NCBI GenBank assembly: GCA_025464925.1 | Contig: JAODMS010000262.1 | Span: 1 to 5,258, forward strand | DNA length: 5,258 bases | Source of the DNA: Arthrobacter sp. | GTDB taxonomy: Bacteria; Actinomycetota; Actinomycetes; Actinomycetales; Micrococcaceae | Direction: 5' to 3' | In this document: positions 1 through 4,390 of the stretch, in pieces | Layout: each line of letters opens with the position of its first letter | How positions within the stretch are numbered: position 1 is the first letter of the stretch | Position numbers and translations under genes: made by a program | Notes under the pieces: model-generated | The model's database searches: none | What the model saw: only the letters and a program-made list of their open reading frames with translations | What the model was told of the DNA's origin: nothing

Positions 1-2
1 GC

Positions 3-44
3 CGAGCATGGCATGCCTTGGGGGAGCACTCGCGCATCAAGTAG
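3..44 (+). CDS. Possible 3' end of an upstream gene (last 13 codons)
   Basis: One plus-strand frame enters from the left edge and stops at TAG 42-44, giving a tail that ends in WHALGEHSRIK. Of the three plus frames open at the edge, this one has the most coding-like composition: about 10 of 13 third positions are G or C, against roughly half in the other two. The long inverted repeat at 106-145 would sit about 60 nt downstream, where a terminator would be expected. Thirteen codons are too few to recognise a family, so the call rests on composition and layout only and could be chance. Confidence 0.25.
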   Translation, partial: RAWHALGEHSRIK

Positions 45-334
45 GCGATACCCGTACCTAACGCACACGCAGCCCGAGCGGACGTTATTGCACTCTCACT
101 TCGGCGCGTCATCTTGCGGTCTCGGCAGCGCCCGCAAGATGACGCTGTCTCACATTACGGCCGGCCAGCCTCGAGAAATGGCCCGGCAGTGTGCAAGGAG
201 TGAAGGATGGAACCTGCCGCCAAGCGGTGACGCCCGGGTCTGCTAGGCCAACGCCTCTTCTTGCGGCAGCCAGCCCGCGCTCATCTGCTCGCTCCTACAT
301 CTACAGATAAGAAATGCCCACAGGTCAAATGCGT
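45..334. other. Intergenic stretch, no convincing gene
   Basis: This stretch lies between the possible gene end at 44 and the stop of the minus-strand regulator at 335. One reading frame stays open from the left edge to a stop at 244-246, but its product is a Ser/Arg/Cys-rich mixture with no family resemblance and no ribosome site, so I do not call it. The only strong structure is the inverted repeat at 106-145. Smaller symmetries are GGCCGGCC at 159-166 and ATCT-AC-AGAT at 299-308. No T-tract typical of a rho-independent terminator is seen on either strand. Confidence 0.6.
106..145. terminator. 14-bp perfect inverted repeat, possible two-way terminator
   Basis: GCGTCATCTTGCGG (106-119) is exactly mirrored by CCGCAAGATGACGC (132-145) around a 12-nt loop. 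A perfect 14-bp stem is far beyond chance for so short a region and would fold stably in RNA from either strand. It lies between a possible plus-strand gene end (44) and the end of the minus-strand regulator (335), so a shared terminator for convergent transcription is the simplest reading. Against that, no U-tract follows the stem on either strand. A protein-binding dyad or a processed RNA stem are alternatives. Confidence 0.45.
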
Positions 335-1267
335 CTACAGCCGGTACCGGCGAATTCTCTCGTAGAGTGTCCCGCGTGAGACCCGAAGTTTCTCTGCGGC
401 ATCCGACTTGTTGCCGTTGCACTCACGCAACACCGAGGCAATGATCTCGCGCTCAGCGAGCTCCAGCTGGCTGAGCGACGGCATACCTGCCATCCGTGAG
501 CCAGGACCCGGGCCGCCCCCGAGGGAGAGTCCTGCGACATCCAGACGGCTGAGCACGAGTGAGCATCCCTCCGAGGTGGTCGGCGGTTCAACAGGCACGA
601 TTTGCGCCCGAATGCCCGTCGGCAGGACGAACTCGATCGCGTGTGACCCGGTCTCCTGGACGAGGTGCCACAGTTGCTCGCGGTCAATTGTGAGTCCGCC
701 AAGACCGTCCTCGGCGATCATCGTGTATCGGTCGAGGGTAATGACGGCAGCTCCGGTACCCGCTTTGACCCGCATGTGTGCGTCGAAGAGCCGCTGGTGC
801 CGCGTGCGCGAAAGCTTGGACAGGGACTCCTGGACGCCGGCAAGCACCATATTGAGTGCGATCCTCAGGTGCGGGTTCGACTCATTGGCCAGGGATGTGA
901 CGTTAACGGCTCCGAGTAGCTTCCGCGTAATCGGGTGCAGGACCGGGCTCGCTGCGCAGATCAAGTTGTGCATGCGCTCGTCCACGTGTTCGGTGCCGCG
1001 GATGACGCTGGAAGCGCGTGTTGCGAGAGCGACGCCCACCCCGTTTCTTCCCGCGGAACGCTGGGCCAAGTCTGCGCCTTCAGTGACGTCTGCGCGTGCC
1101 AGTTGCCGGCGCAGGCTGGGAGCTGCCGCCCATTCGTAGGTCACCGTGCCCTCGGCGTCGGTCAGGGCGAGCCAAGTCGTCGTGCCTTCGAGGGCAGTCT
1201 GCGTTGAGGCTAGCGCGCTGCGCGCAACCTTCAGGAGAGACAAGTCCTGATCAGCTGAATTCCACAT
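335..1267 (-). CDS. GAF-domain, Fis-type HTH transcriptional regulator (AcoR-like, no AAA+ domain)
   Basis: This is a predicted cytoplasmic DNA-binding regulator of 310 residues. Residues about 15-150 resemble the GAF sensory domain of AcoR-type activators, with the RNGVGVALATR block (74-84), GTEH (91-94) and the C-A-A-S-P segment (104-108). A second, less conserved segment (about 165-245) resembles the linker domain of actinobacterial relatives. The C-terminus (about 266-310) is a Fis-type helix-turn-helix, with NGNKSDAAEKL followed by VSRGTLYERIRRY. The central sigma-54-interacting AAA+ module of classical AcoR is absent, as is usual in Actinobacteria, so it should act with ordinary sigma-70-type polymerase. 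I chose ATG 1267-1265 because GGAGG lies 9 nt upstream; upstream in-frame ATGs at 1288 and 1360 lack such a site. It is divergent from the dehydrogenase, which it probably controls together with itself. The effector is unknown; acetoin, diols or glycerol are effectors of relatives. Confidence 0.9.
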   Translation of the reverse strand: MWNSADQDLSLLKVARSALASTQTALEGTTTWLALTDAEGTVTYEWAAAPSLRRQLARADVTEGADLAQRSAGRNGVGVALATRASSVIRGTEHVDERMHNLICAASPVLHPITRKLLGAVNVTSLANESNPHLRIALNMVLAGVQESLSKLSRTRHQRLFDAHMRVKAGTGAAVITLDRYTMIAEDGLGGLTIDREQLWHLVQETGSHAIEFVLPTGIRAQIVPVEPPTTSEGCSLVLSRLDVAGLSLGGGPGPGSRMAGMPSLSQLELAEREIIASVLRECNGNKSDAAEKLRVSRGTLYERIRRYRL

Positions 1268-1276
1268 TATTTTATT

Positions 1277-1281
1277 CCTCC
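1277..1281 (-). promoter_or_regulatory. Ribosome binding site that fixes the regulator start
   Basis: On the minus strand GGAGG is followed by the 9-nt spacer AATAAAATA and then ATG. It is the only good Shine-Dalgarno sequence near any of the three in-frame ATGs. It therefore selects the 310-residue form over the 317- and 341-residue forms, whose extra N-terminal residues also show no conserved character. Confidence 0.85.
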
Positions 1282-1334
1282 GCGGCATTGCGTTGAGGGG
1301 AATCCTATGAGCTGGGACGAGATGAATCTCACAC

Positions 1335-1351
1335 TGTTCAAAAAATGAACA
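1335..1351. promoter_or_regulatory. Probable operator: perfect TGTTCA-N5-TGAACA dyad
   Basis: TGTTCA (1335-1340) and TGAACA (1346-1351) are exact inverted copies around AAAAA. The 17-bp size with an A-tract centre suits a dimeric Fis-type helix-turn-helix protein. It lies 68 bp upstream of the regulator start codon and centres near -48 relative to a possible regulator promoter, so it could serve autoregulation as well as activation of the dehydrogenase. Binding by the adjacent regulator is inferred from position, symmetry and the related copies elsewhere in the locus. Confidence 0.6.
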
Positions 1352-1376
1352 CCCGGCCACCGACTGCTTCGGGCAC

Positions 1377-1393
1377 TGAAGAAGCTCTGAACA
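1377..1393. promoter_or_regulatory. Possible secondary operator, half-conserved copy 42 bp away
   Basis: TGAAGA-N5-TGAACA keeps the right half of the dyad at 1335-1351 perfectly and 3 of 6 left-half bases. The flanks are also shared: both copies are preceded by CAC and followed by CC, so 15 of 22 aligned positions agree. The 42-bp spacing equals about four helical turns, which would put two bound dimers on the same face of the DNA. It may be a low-affinity site for cooperative binding. Confidence 0.4.
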
Positions 1394-1404
1394 CCTCCGA
1401 CAAG

Positions 1405-1420
1405 TGTGGCACAGGACACA
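1405..1420. promoter_or_regulatory. CRP/GlxR-like site, TGTGG-N6-ACACA
   Basis: The 16-bp sequence matches 8 of 10 defined positions of the CRP-family consensus TGTGA-N6-TCACA. A global cAMP-responsive regulator of the CRP/GlxR type often controls carbon-source uptake genes in Actinobacteria, so a site in this control region would fit. The two mismatches are at the inner position of each half, and a match of this quality can arise by chance. Confidence 0.3.
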
Positions 1421-1486
1421 ATGCCGACTCGACGGGGCCAGGGGTGATGGCTGGCTCGGCCCCCCGGCAGCGCCGCCCTCCCGCCC

Positions 1487-1503
1487 TGTTCAATCCTTGG
1501 ACC
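1487..1503. promoter_or_regulatory. Possible operator, 10-of-12 match to the TGTTCA dyad
   Basis: TGTTCA-ATCCT-TGGACC keeps the left half fully and 4 of 6 right-half bases of the dyad at 1335-1351, with the same 5-bp spacing. It lies about 200 bp upstream of the dehydrogenase start, a plausible place for an activator site serving that gene. It is imperfect, so the call depends on the regulator truly using this motif. Confidence 0.35.
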
Positions 1504-1554
1504 CCCGGATCCGCCGTCTCCTTCTCATTCATAAGATCAAAAAGCTTCGTGAAG

Positions 1555-1571
1555 TCGGTCGATGCGACCGA
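1555..1571. promoter_or_regulatory. Second type of dyad: TCGGTCG-ATG-CGACCGA
   Basis: Seven-base arms (1555-1561 and 1565-1571) are perfectly inverted around a 3-bp centre. The sequence is unrelated to the TGTTCA dyads. It lies 135 bp upstream of the dehydrogenase start, in a probable promoter or leader segment. It could be the operator of another regulator, perhaps one encoded outside the window, or a small hairpin in the dehydrogenase leader RNA. The centre contains CG and the site is 17 bp, but I cannot assign a regulator family. Confidence 0.4.
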
Positions 1572-1688
1572 TCCGGTTTGCTCGCGGCCGTTCACAAGCG
1601 AATCATTCTTCCCGCCATCACAGATTTCAACCCCACCCGTCGCCAGTGCGCTGAGGCGGAGCCGTTGTCAGAAGAGTCATCGGAAGTC

Positions 1689-1695
1689 AAAGGAG
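1689..1695 (+). promoter_or_regulatory. Strong ribosome binding site of the dehydrogenase
   Basis: AAAGGAG is complementary to seven bases of the 16S rRNA 3' end and sits 10 nt before ATG 1706. The extended form TCAAAGGAG and the 10-nt spacing recur unchanged in front of the solute-binding protein gene (3087-3095), which suggests both are tuned for high translation. Confidence 0.85.
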
Positions 1696-1705
1696 ATATC
1701 CATCC

Positions 1706-2761
1706 ATGAAGGCCATGCGTTATCACGGTAAGCACGATCTGCGCGTTGAAGACATCCCTACGCCGAGCGTCCGGCCAGGCACCGTCAAGATCAAAGTTGA
1801 GTGGACCGGGATCTGCGGGACCGACCTCCACGAGTTCGAAGACGGCCCCATATTCTGCCCGGCGCCCGGCCATCCTCACCCCTTGACCGGAGAGTCGGTG
1901 CCCGTCGTCCTGGGCCACGAACTCGCGGGTGTCATCGACGAGGTCGGACCGGACGTGGGCGGCCTGTCGGTCGGCGACCGCGTCGCGCTCGAGCCCTTCA
2001 TTACTTGTGGAAAGTGCGAATACTGCGTCGCTGACCGCTACAACCTGTGCACGAAGGCCGGCTACTACGGACTGTCCGGGTGGGGAGGCGGATTTGCCGA
2101 GTATGTGGTTGCCGAGGCTCACCGGGTGCACCCCATCGGAGAGCTGTCGACCGAGATCGGCGCGCTCGTCGAACCGCTCGCGGTGGCGCACCATGCGGTG
2201 CGCCGATCCGGGGCCAAGCCTGGCGACACCGCAGTCGTCTTTGGGGGAGGCCCCATCGGTCTCTTCGTGACGGCCGTGCTCCGGGCGATCGGCGTCGAAC
2301 GGGTCGTGAGCGTCGAGATTTCTTCGGTGCGCAAGGCAAAGGCTCACGACGCCGGCGCCTTCCTCGTGCTGGACCCTACGGTGGACGACGTGGTCGCCCG
2401 CGTGAAGGAACTCACCGGAGGTTACGGAGCCGACATTGCGTTCGAGTGCGTTGGCGCCTCACCGGCGCTGCAGAGTGCGCTCGATTCCACAAAAAGTGGC
2501 GGCACCGTTGTGAATGTCTCCATCTGGGGGCACAAAGCGGAGATCGACATGTTCGGTCTGGTCATGCGCGAGATCCAGCTGATCGGCACAAGCGCGTACT
2601 GCAACGACCACGAGGCGGTCATCAAACTGCTCCAGGAGGGCAAGATCCAGGCGGAGCAGTTCATCAGTGGCCGCATTGCTGTGGACGATGTCGTCGAGCA
2701 GGGATTCCGGCAGCTCATCGAGAACAAAGAAGAGAACGTCAAGATCATCGTTCATCCCTAG
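1706..2761 (+). CDS. Zinc-dependent medium-chain alcohol dehydrogenase, 2,3-butanediol dehydrogenase group
   Basis: A predicted cytoplasmic NAD(H)-dependent oxidoreductase of 351 residues, the usual length for the family, oxidising a secondary alcohol to a ketone. The N-terminal GroES-like catalytic domain carries C37 and the GHE motif (70-72) as catalytic-zinc ligands, with E156 in the VEP segment as a further candidate. It also has all four structural-zinc cysteines (C101, C104, C107, C115). The Rossmann domain has GGGPIG (180-185), and an acidic E204 after the second strand favours NAD over NADP. The segment GPIF followed by HPLTGE (47-63) and the near-terminal VKIIVHP resemble (R,R)-butanediol dehydrogenases of the Bacillus BdhA type more than threonine or sorbitol dehydrogenases. 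The start is fixed by AAAGGAG 10 nt upstream. The family is certain; the substrate is not, since relatives act on butanediol, other vicinal diols, polyols and threonine. The transporter next door suggests an imported polyol or sugar derivative. Confidence 0.93.
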   Translation: MKAMRYHGKHDLRVEDIPTPSVRPGTVKIKVEWTGICGTDLHEFEDGPIFCPAPGHPHPLTGESVPVVLGHELAGVIDEVGPDVGGLSVGDRVALEPFITCGKCEYCVADRYNLCTKAGYYGLSGWGGGFAEYVVAEAHRVHPIGELSTEIGALVEPLAVAHHAVRRSGAKPGDTAVVFGGGPIGLFVTAVLRAIGVERVVSVEISSVRKAKAHDAGAFLVLDPTVDDVVARVKELTGGYGADIAFECVGASPALQSALDSTKSGGTVVNVSIWGHKAEIDMFGLVMREIQLIGTSAYCNDHEAVIKLLQEGKIQAEQFISGRIAVDDVVEQGFRQLIENKEENVKIIVHP

Positions 2762-2770
2762 CAATCAACC

Positions 2771-2791
2771 GTGGCGGCGGGCTGCCGCCGC
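2771..2791 (+). terminator. GC-rich hairpin after the dehydrogenase, possible terminator
   Basis: GTGGCGGC and GCCGCCGC form an 8-bp stem (one G-U pair) around a GGGCT loop, only 9 nt after the stop codon. No U-tract follows. Such U-poor GC hairpins are commonly proposed as terminators in high-GC actinomycetes, and the position fits. It could also act as an mRNA 3' stabiliser with partial read-through into the transporter genes. Confidence 0.45.
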
Positions 2792-2810
2792 GCAGGCAGA
2801 GCGCTCTGGT

Positions 2811-2831
2811 GCCTGTTCCAACCGGAAAGGC
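2811..2831 (+). repeat. Second hairpin: 8-bp stem with one bulge
   Basis: GCCTGTTCC and GGAAAGGC pair over 8 bp with a single bulged G around the loop AACC. It follows the hairpin at 2771-2791 by 20 nt, with the 12-bp palindrome CAGAGCGCTCTG (2797-2808) between them. The cluster may act together as a composite terminator or RNA end. Confidence 0.35.
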
Positions 2832-2874
2832 TCCAGGGCACTCTTGATCGCTGGCGGGCAATTCAACTGACCGA

Positions 2875-2891
2875 TGTTCAAGTTCTGTACG
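2875..2891. promoter_or_regulatory. Possible operator for the transporter genes, TGTTCA-N5-TGTACG
   Basis: This matches 10 of 12 defined bases of the perfect dyad at 1335-1351 with the same spacing: the left half is intact and the right half has 4 of 6. It lies about 215 bp upstream of the binding-protein start. If real, it links the transporter to the same regulator as the dehydrogenase. Imperfect matches of this kind can be accidental. Confidence 0.35.
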
Positions 2892-3088
2892 GAGCGCGGA
2901 TTTCGGTGCTCTTCTCCGCAAAGATCAAAGTACCGGTTCGATCCGGGATGGCTCCAAACCGGGGGAGCCCAGTCCTGCCCGGTCGGCCAAAGAACCCCGA
3001 CAAGAACGTCGCTCGGTGGACTGCCGTTCTTCGCGCAATTTCCGGGCATTTAAGCCCCGGGCTCCCCATTCACCCGTTCTCTCTATTC

Positions 3089-3095
3089 AAAGGAG
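3089..3095 (+). promoter_or_regulatory. Ribosome binding site that fixes the binding-protein start
   Basis: AAAGGAG lies 10 nt before ATG 3106, identical in sequence and spacing to the dehydrogenase site. An in-frame ATG at 3016 would add 30 residues ahead of the signal peptide but has no ribosome site. The extension would also bury the positively charged n-region, so 3106 is the start. Confidence 0.88.
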
Positions 3096-3105
3096 CATAG
3101 AAATA

Positions 3106-4260
3106 ATGAAATTCCCGTCTTCCCTCGCTTGGCGAAAAATCGCCGTTGGGTTCCTCGCCGCAGGCCTTGTGACCTCTACCGCTGCATGCAGCACCAGCAG
3201 CAGCGCTGCTCCGGGTGCCCCTGCCGCGTCCCAAGGCAAGGGCACCGGCACGACGGATGGTGCCGGTGCGCTCCTGAAGGTCTTTATGCCGTCGACGTCG
3301 AATGTATACCTGGCGGCCGCCTCGCAGTCCATCAAGGACGAGGCGAAAGCCCTCAACTACACCGTCAACATTGTCGAGAACAACTGGGACCAGACGGAAC
3401 AGGACCAGCAGGTCCAGGAATGGCTCGCCACGGGTGAGCGGGCAGCCGCCGTCCTGGTGTGGCCGGCCGGCGCCGCCGCCGCAACGAACTCGATCCGACT
3501 GCTTTCCGCGCAGGCACCGGTGATCCAGTTCAACAACCTGGTCACTCCGGAAGCGTCCAAGTACGTGACCGCCTACGCGGGGGTCTCGGACACCGGCATC
3601 GGCAAGGAAGCCGGAGCCAACGCGCTCGACGCTGTCGAGAAGCTCAAGGCTGACGGGGTCAAGTTCCACGGTCCCGACGGCAAGCCCAACGTCGTCGAGA
3701 TCCGGTTCACCGCCGGGTACGCCGCTGGCGACGACCGCGAGAAAGCCTTCGCGGAAGCCACTCCCGGCGCGTTCAACATGCTCGCCGTCGAACCCACCCC
3801 GACCGTTGACGCGCAGGGCGGCTTCAAAGCGGCCAGCCAGGTCATTCCGCGCTTCCTCGGACAGGGCATCGACATCGTCTACGCACACAGCAACGACGTG
3901 GCCAACGGCGTGGTGCAGGCGCTGGAGCAGAACGGGCTGAAGCCGGGCAAGGACGTCATCCTGATCACCGGAACCTCCTCCGGCGACATGACCAACCTGC
4001 GCAGCGGCAAGATTTGGTCCGCCACCCTGCAGTCACCGGTGATCGAGGGTGCCCTCGTCGTCCGGACCGCCGCGCAGTACATCGCCACCGGCCAGGTGCA
4101 ATCCGGAGACGTCACCATCGAACCGTCGGCGACCAAGCCTGAACTCAAGGTCGAGGCCCCGCACGCGGCCACGTACATGATGAACCCCCAGGTGAAAGCC
4201 GAGAACATTGCCTCCTTCGACATCTGGGGCCTCTCGTTCGACAAGCTGATGGGCAAATAG
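3106..4260 (+). CDS. Sugar-type ABC transporter solute-binding lipoprotein (periplasmic-binding protein class I)
   Basis: This 384-residue protein is predicted to be exported and lipid-anchored to the outer face of the membrane, where it captures the substrate for the ABC importer. Residues 1-28 form a lipoprotein signal peptide: R10 and K11, a hydrophobic stretch 12-22, then T-A-A-C with the lipidated cysteine at C28. Position -3 is Thr rather than the usual Leu, a mild deviation. A flexible Ser/Ala/Gly/Thr linker (29-55) tethers the body. The body, from about residue 56 (LLKVFMPSTSNVYL), resembles the two-lobed ribose/galactose-type Peripla_BP_4 family, with an early IKDEAKALNYTVNIVENNWD segment and a HSNDVANGVVQALEQNGLKPGKDV segment typical of the second lobe. 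The RbsA-like ATPase downstream supports assignment to a CUT2 system. The ligand cannot be deduced; a polyol or small sugar is plausible beside the dehydrogenase. Confidence 0.93.
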   Translation: MKFPSSLAWRKIAVGFLAAGLVTSTAACSTSSSAAPGAPAASQGKGTGTTDGAGALLKVFMPSTSNVYLAAASQSIKDEAKALNYTVNIVENNWDQTEQDQQVQEWLATGERAAAVLVWPAGAAAATNSIRLLSAQAPVIQFNNLVTPEASKYVTAYAGVSDTGIGKEAGANALDAVEKLKADGVKFHGPDGKPNVVEIRFTAGYAAGDDREKAFAEATPGAFNMLAVEPTPTVDAQGGFKAASQVIPRFLGQGIDIVYAHSNDVANGVVQALEQNGLKPGKDVILITGTSSGDMTNLRSGKIWSATLQSPVIEGALVVRTAAQYIATGQVQSGDVTIEPSATKPELKVEAPHAATYMMNPQVKAENIASFDIWGLSFDKLMGK

Positions 4261-4289
4261 GCCCCCTCTACTGGAGTCCGCCCCCAACC

Positions 4290-4336
4290 GCGGAGCCTCG
4301 GAGACCTCCCACCGCCGGAGCTTTCCGAGGCTCCGC
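4290..4336 (+). terminator. Very strong intercistronic hairpin after the binding-protein gene
   Basis: GCGGAGCCTCGGA (4290-4302) pairs perfectly with TCCGAGGCTCCGC (4324-4336). The helix continues with a G-U and an A-U pair and, after one C-C mismatch, four more pairs (CTCC/GGAG) closing a 7-nt loop. No U-tract follows. It lies 29 nt after the binding-protein stop and 54 nt before the ATPase start. In binding-protein-dependent importers such stems typically stabilise the upstream mRNA or terminate part of transcription, so the binding protein is made in excess over ATPase and permease. That role is inferred here. Confidence 0.65.
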
Positions 4337-4344
4337 ACCTATCT

Positions 4345-4367
4345 GGTGCGCGCCCTGCTGCGCCACC
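4345..4367 (+). repeat. Small hairpin ahead of the ATPase ribosome site
   Basis: GGTGCGC and GCGCCACC form a 7-bp stem with one bulged C around an 8-nt loop. It follows the large hairpin by 8 nt and ends 12 nt before the AGGAG of the ATPase gene, leaving that site unpaired. It may add to transcript stabilisation, or be incidental in GC-rich DNA. Confidence 0.3.
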
Positions 4368-4379
4368 CAATGCAAACCT

Positions 4380-4384
4380 AGGAG
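4380..4384 (+). promoter_or_regulatory. Ribosome binding site of the ATPase gene
   Basis: AGGAG lies 6 nt before ATG 4391. It is shorter than the AAAGGAG sites of the dehydrogenase and binding protein and has closer spacing. That is consistent with lower translation of the transporter core than of the binding protein. Confidence 0.75.
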
Positions 4385-4390
4385 AAACCC

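Larger units (their letters stand above)
1268..1705. promoter_or_regulatory. 438-bp divergent control region between regulator and dehydrogenase
   Basis: The region separates two divergently transcribed genes and is unusually long for a simple promoter pair. It contains a perfect TGTTCA-N5-TGAACA dyad, a weaker copy 42 bp away, a further 10-of-12 match, a CRP-like site and a separate 7-bp-arm dyad, each listed on its own. I find no clear -35/-10 pair for the dehydrogenase. For the regulator, TAGGAT (minus strand, 1307-1302) is a possible -10, but the matching -35 is poor. Open frames here have implausible products and no ribosome sites, so I see no small gene. Confidence 0.7.
2762..3105. other. 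344-bp spacer with hairpins and a possible operator, no gene
   Basis: The spacer begins with two closely spaced hairpins just after the dehydrogenase stop. It continues with a TGTTCA-like dyad (2875-2891), an imperfect palindrome CCGG-N-TCGA-N-CCGG (2933-2946), a 6-bp stem GGCTCC/GGAGCC (2950-2969) and GGGC-ATTTAA-GCCC (3044-3057), and ends in the ribosome site of the binding-protein gene. An open frame from 2771 to 3100 has no ribosome site, starts inside the hairpin and has an unremarkable product, so I treat it as non-coding. The length suggests that the transporter genes have their own promoter, although no clear -35/-10 pair is visible. Confidence 0.6.
4261..4390. other. 130-bp intercistronic spacer dominated by two hairpins
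   Basis: This gap between binding-protein and ATPase genes is longer than the near-overlaps usual within operons and contains no open reading frame of note. It is filled by the strong hairpin at 4290-4336 and a smaller one at 4345-4367, with the ATPase ribosome site after them. No promoter motif is evident, so transcription probably continues from the binding-protein gene. Confidence 0.6.

Noticed and set aside
13..246. 77-codon open frame near the left edge
   Set aside because: There is no ribosome site, the product is Ser/Arg/Cys-rich without family character, and the frame runs through the perfect inverted repeat at 106-145.
340..351. Perfect palindrome GCCGGTACCGGC
   Set aside because: It lies within the last codons of the regulator and is explained by Arg-Tyr-Arg coding in GC-rich DNA; it has no partner sites.
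1268..1360. N-terminally extended regulator starting at 1360 or 1288
   Set aside because: Neither ATG has a Shine-Dalgarno sequence, the longer form runs through the perfect TGTTCA dyad, and GGAGG is ideally placed for the ATG at 1267.
1407..1424. TGGCAC reminiscent of a sigma-54 -24 element
   Set aside because: The matching -12 TTGC is not at the required distance, Actinobacteria generally lack sigma-54, and the adjacent regulator has no sigma-54-interacting domain.
1345..1731. 128-codon plus-strand frame across the divergent region
   Set aside because: It overlaps the dehydrogenase start and the operator-like sites, lacks a ribosome site and has a low-information product.
1592..2347. 251-codon antisense frame over the dehydrogenase
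   Set aside because: It is a mirror of GC-rich codon structure. The sense frame has full dehydrogenase motifs and a strong ribosome site, and the antisense product has none.
2047..2847. 266-codon alternative plus frame inside the dehydrogenase
   Set aside because: It is an Arg-rich out-of-frame shadow of the real gene with no independent motif or ribosome site.
2771..3100. 109-codon frame in the spacer before the binding-protein gene
   Set aside because: It starts at a GTG inside a hairpin, has no ribosome site and shows no recognisable protein character.
3016..3105. Binding-protein start at ATG 3016
   Set aside because: It would place 30 residues ahead of an otherwise normal lipoprotein signal peptide, and it lacks the AAAGGAG site that precedes 3106.
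3070..3888. 272-codon antisense frame over the binding-protein gene
   Set aside because: It is an Asp/Gly/Val-rich complement typical of GC-biased sense codons. The sense strand encodes a clear lipoprotein.
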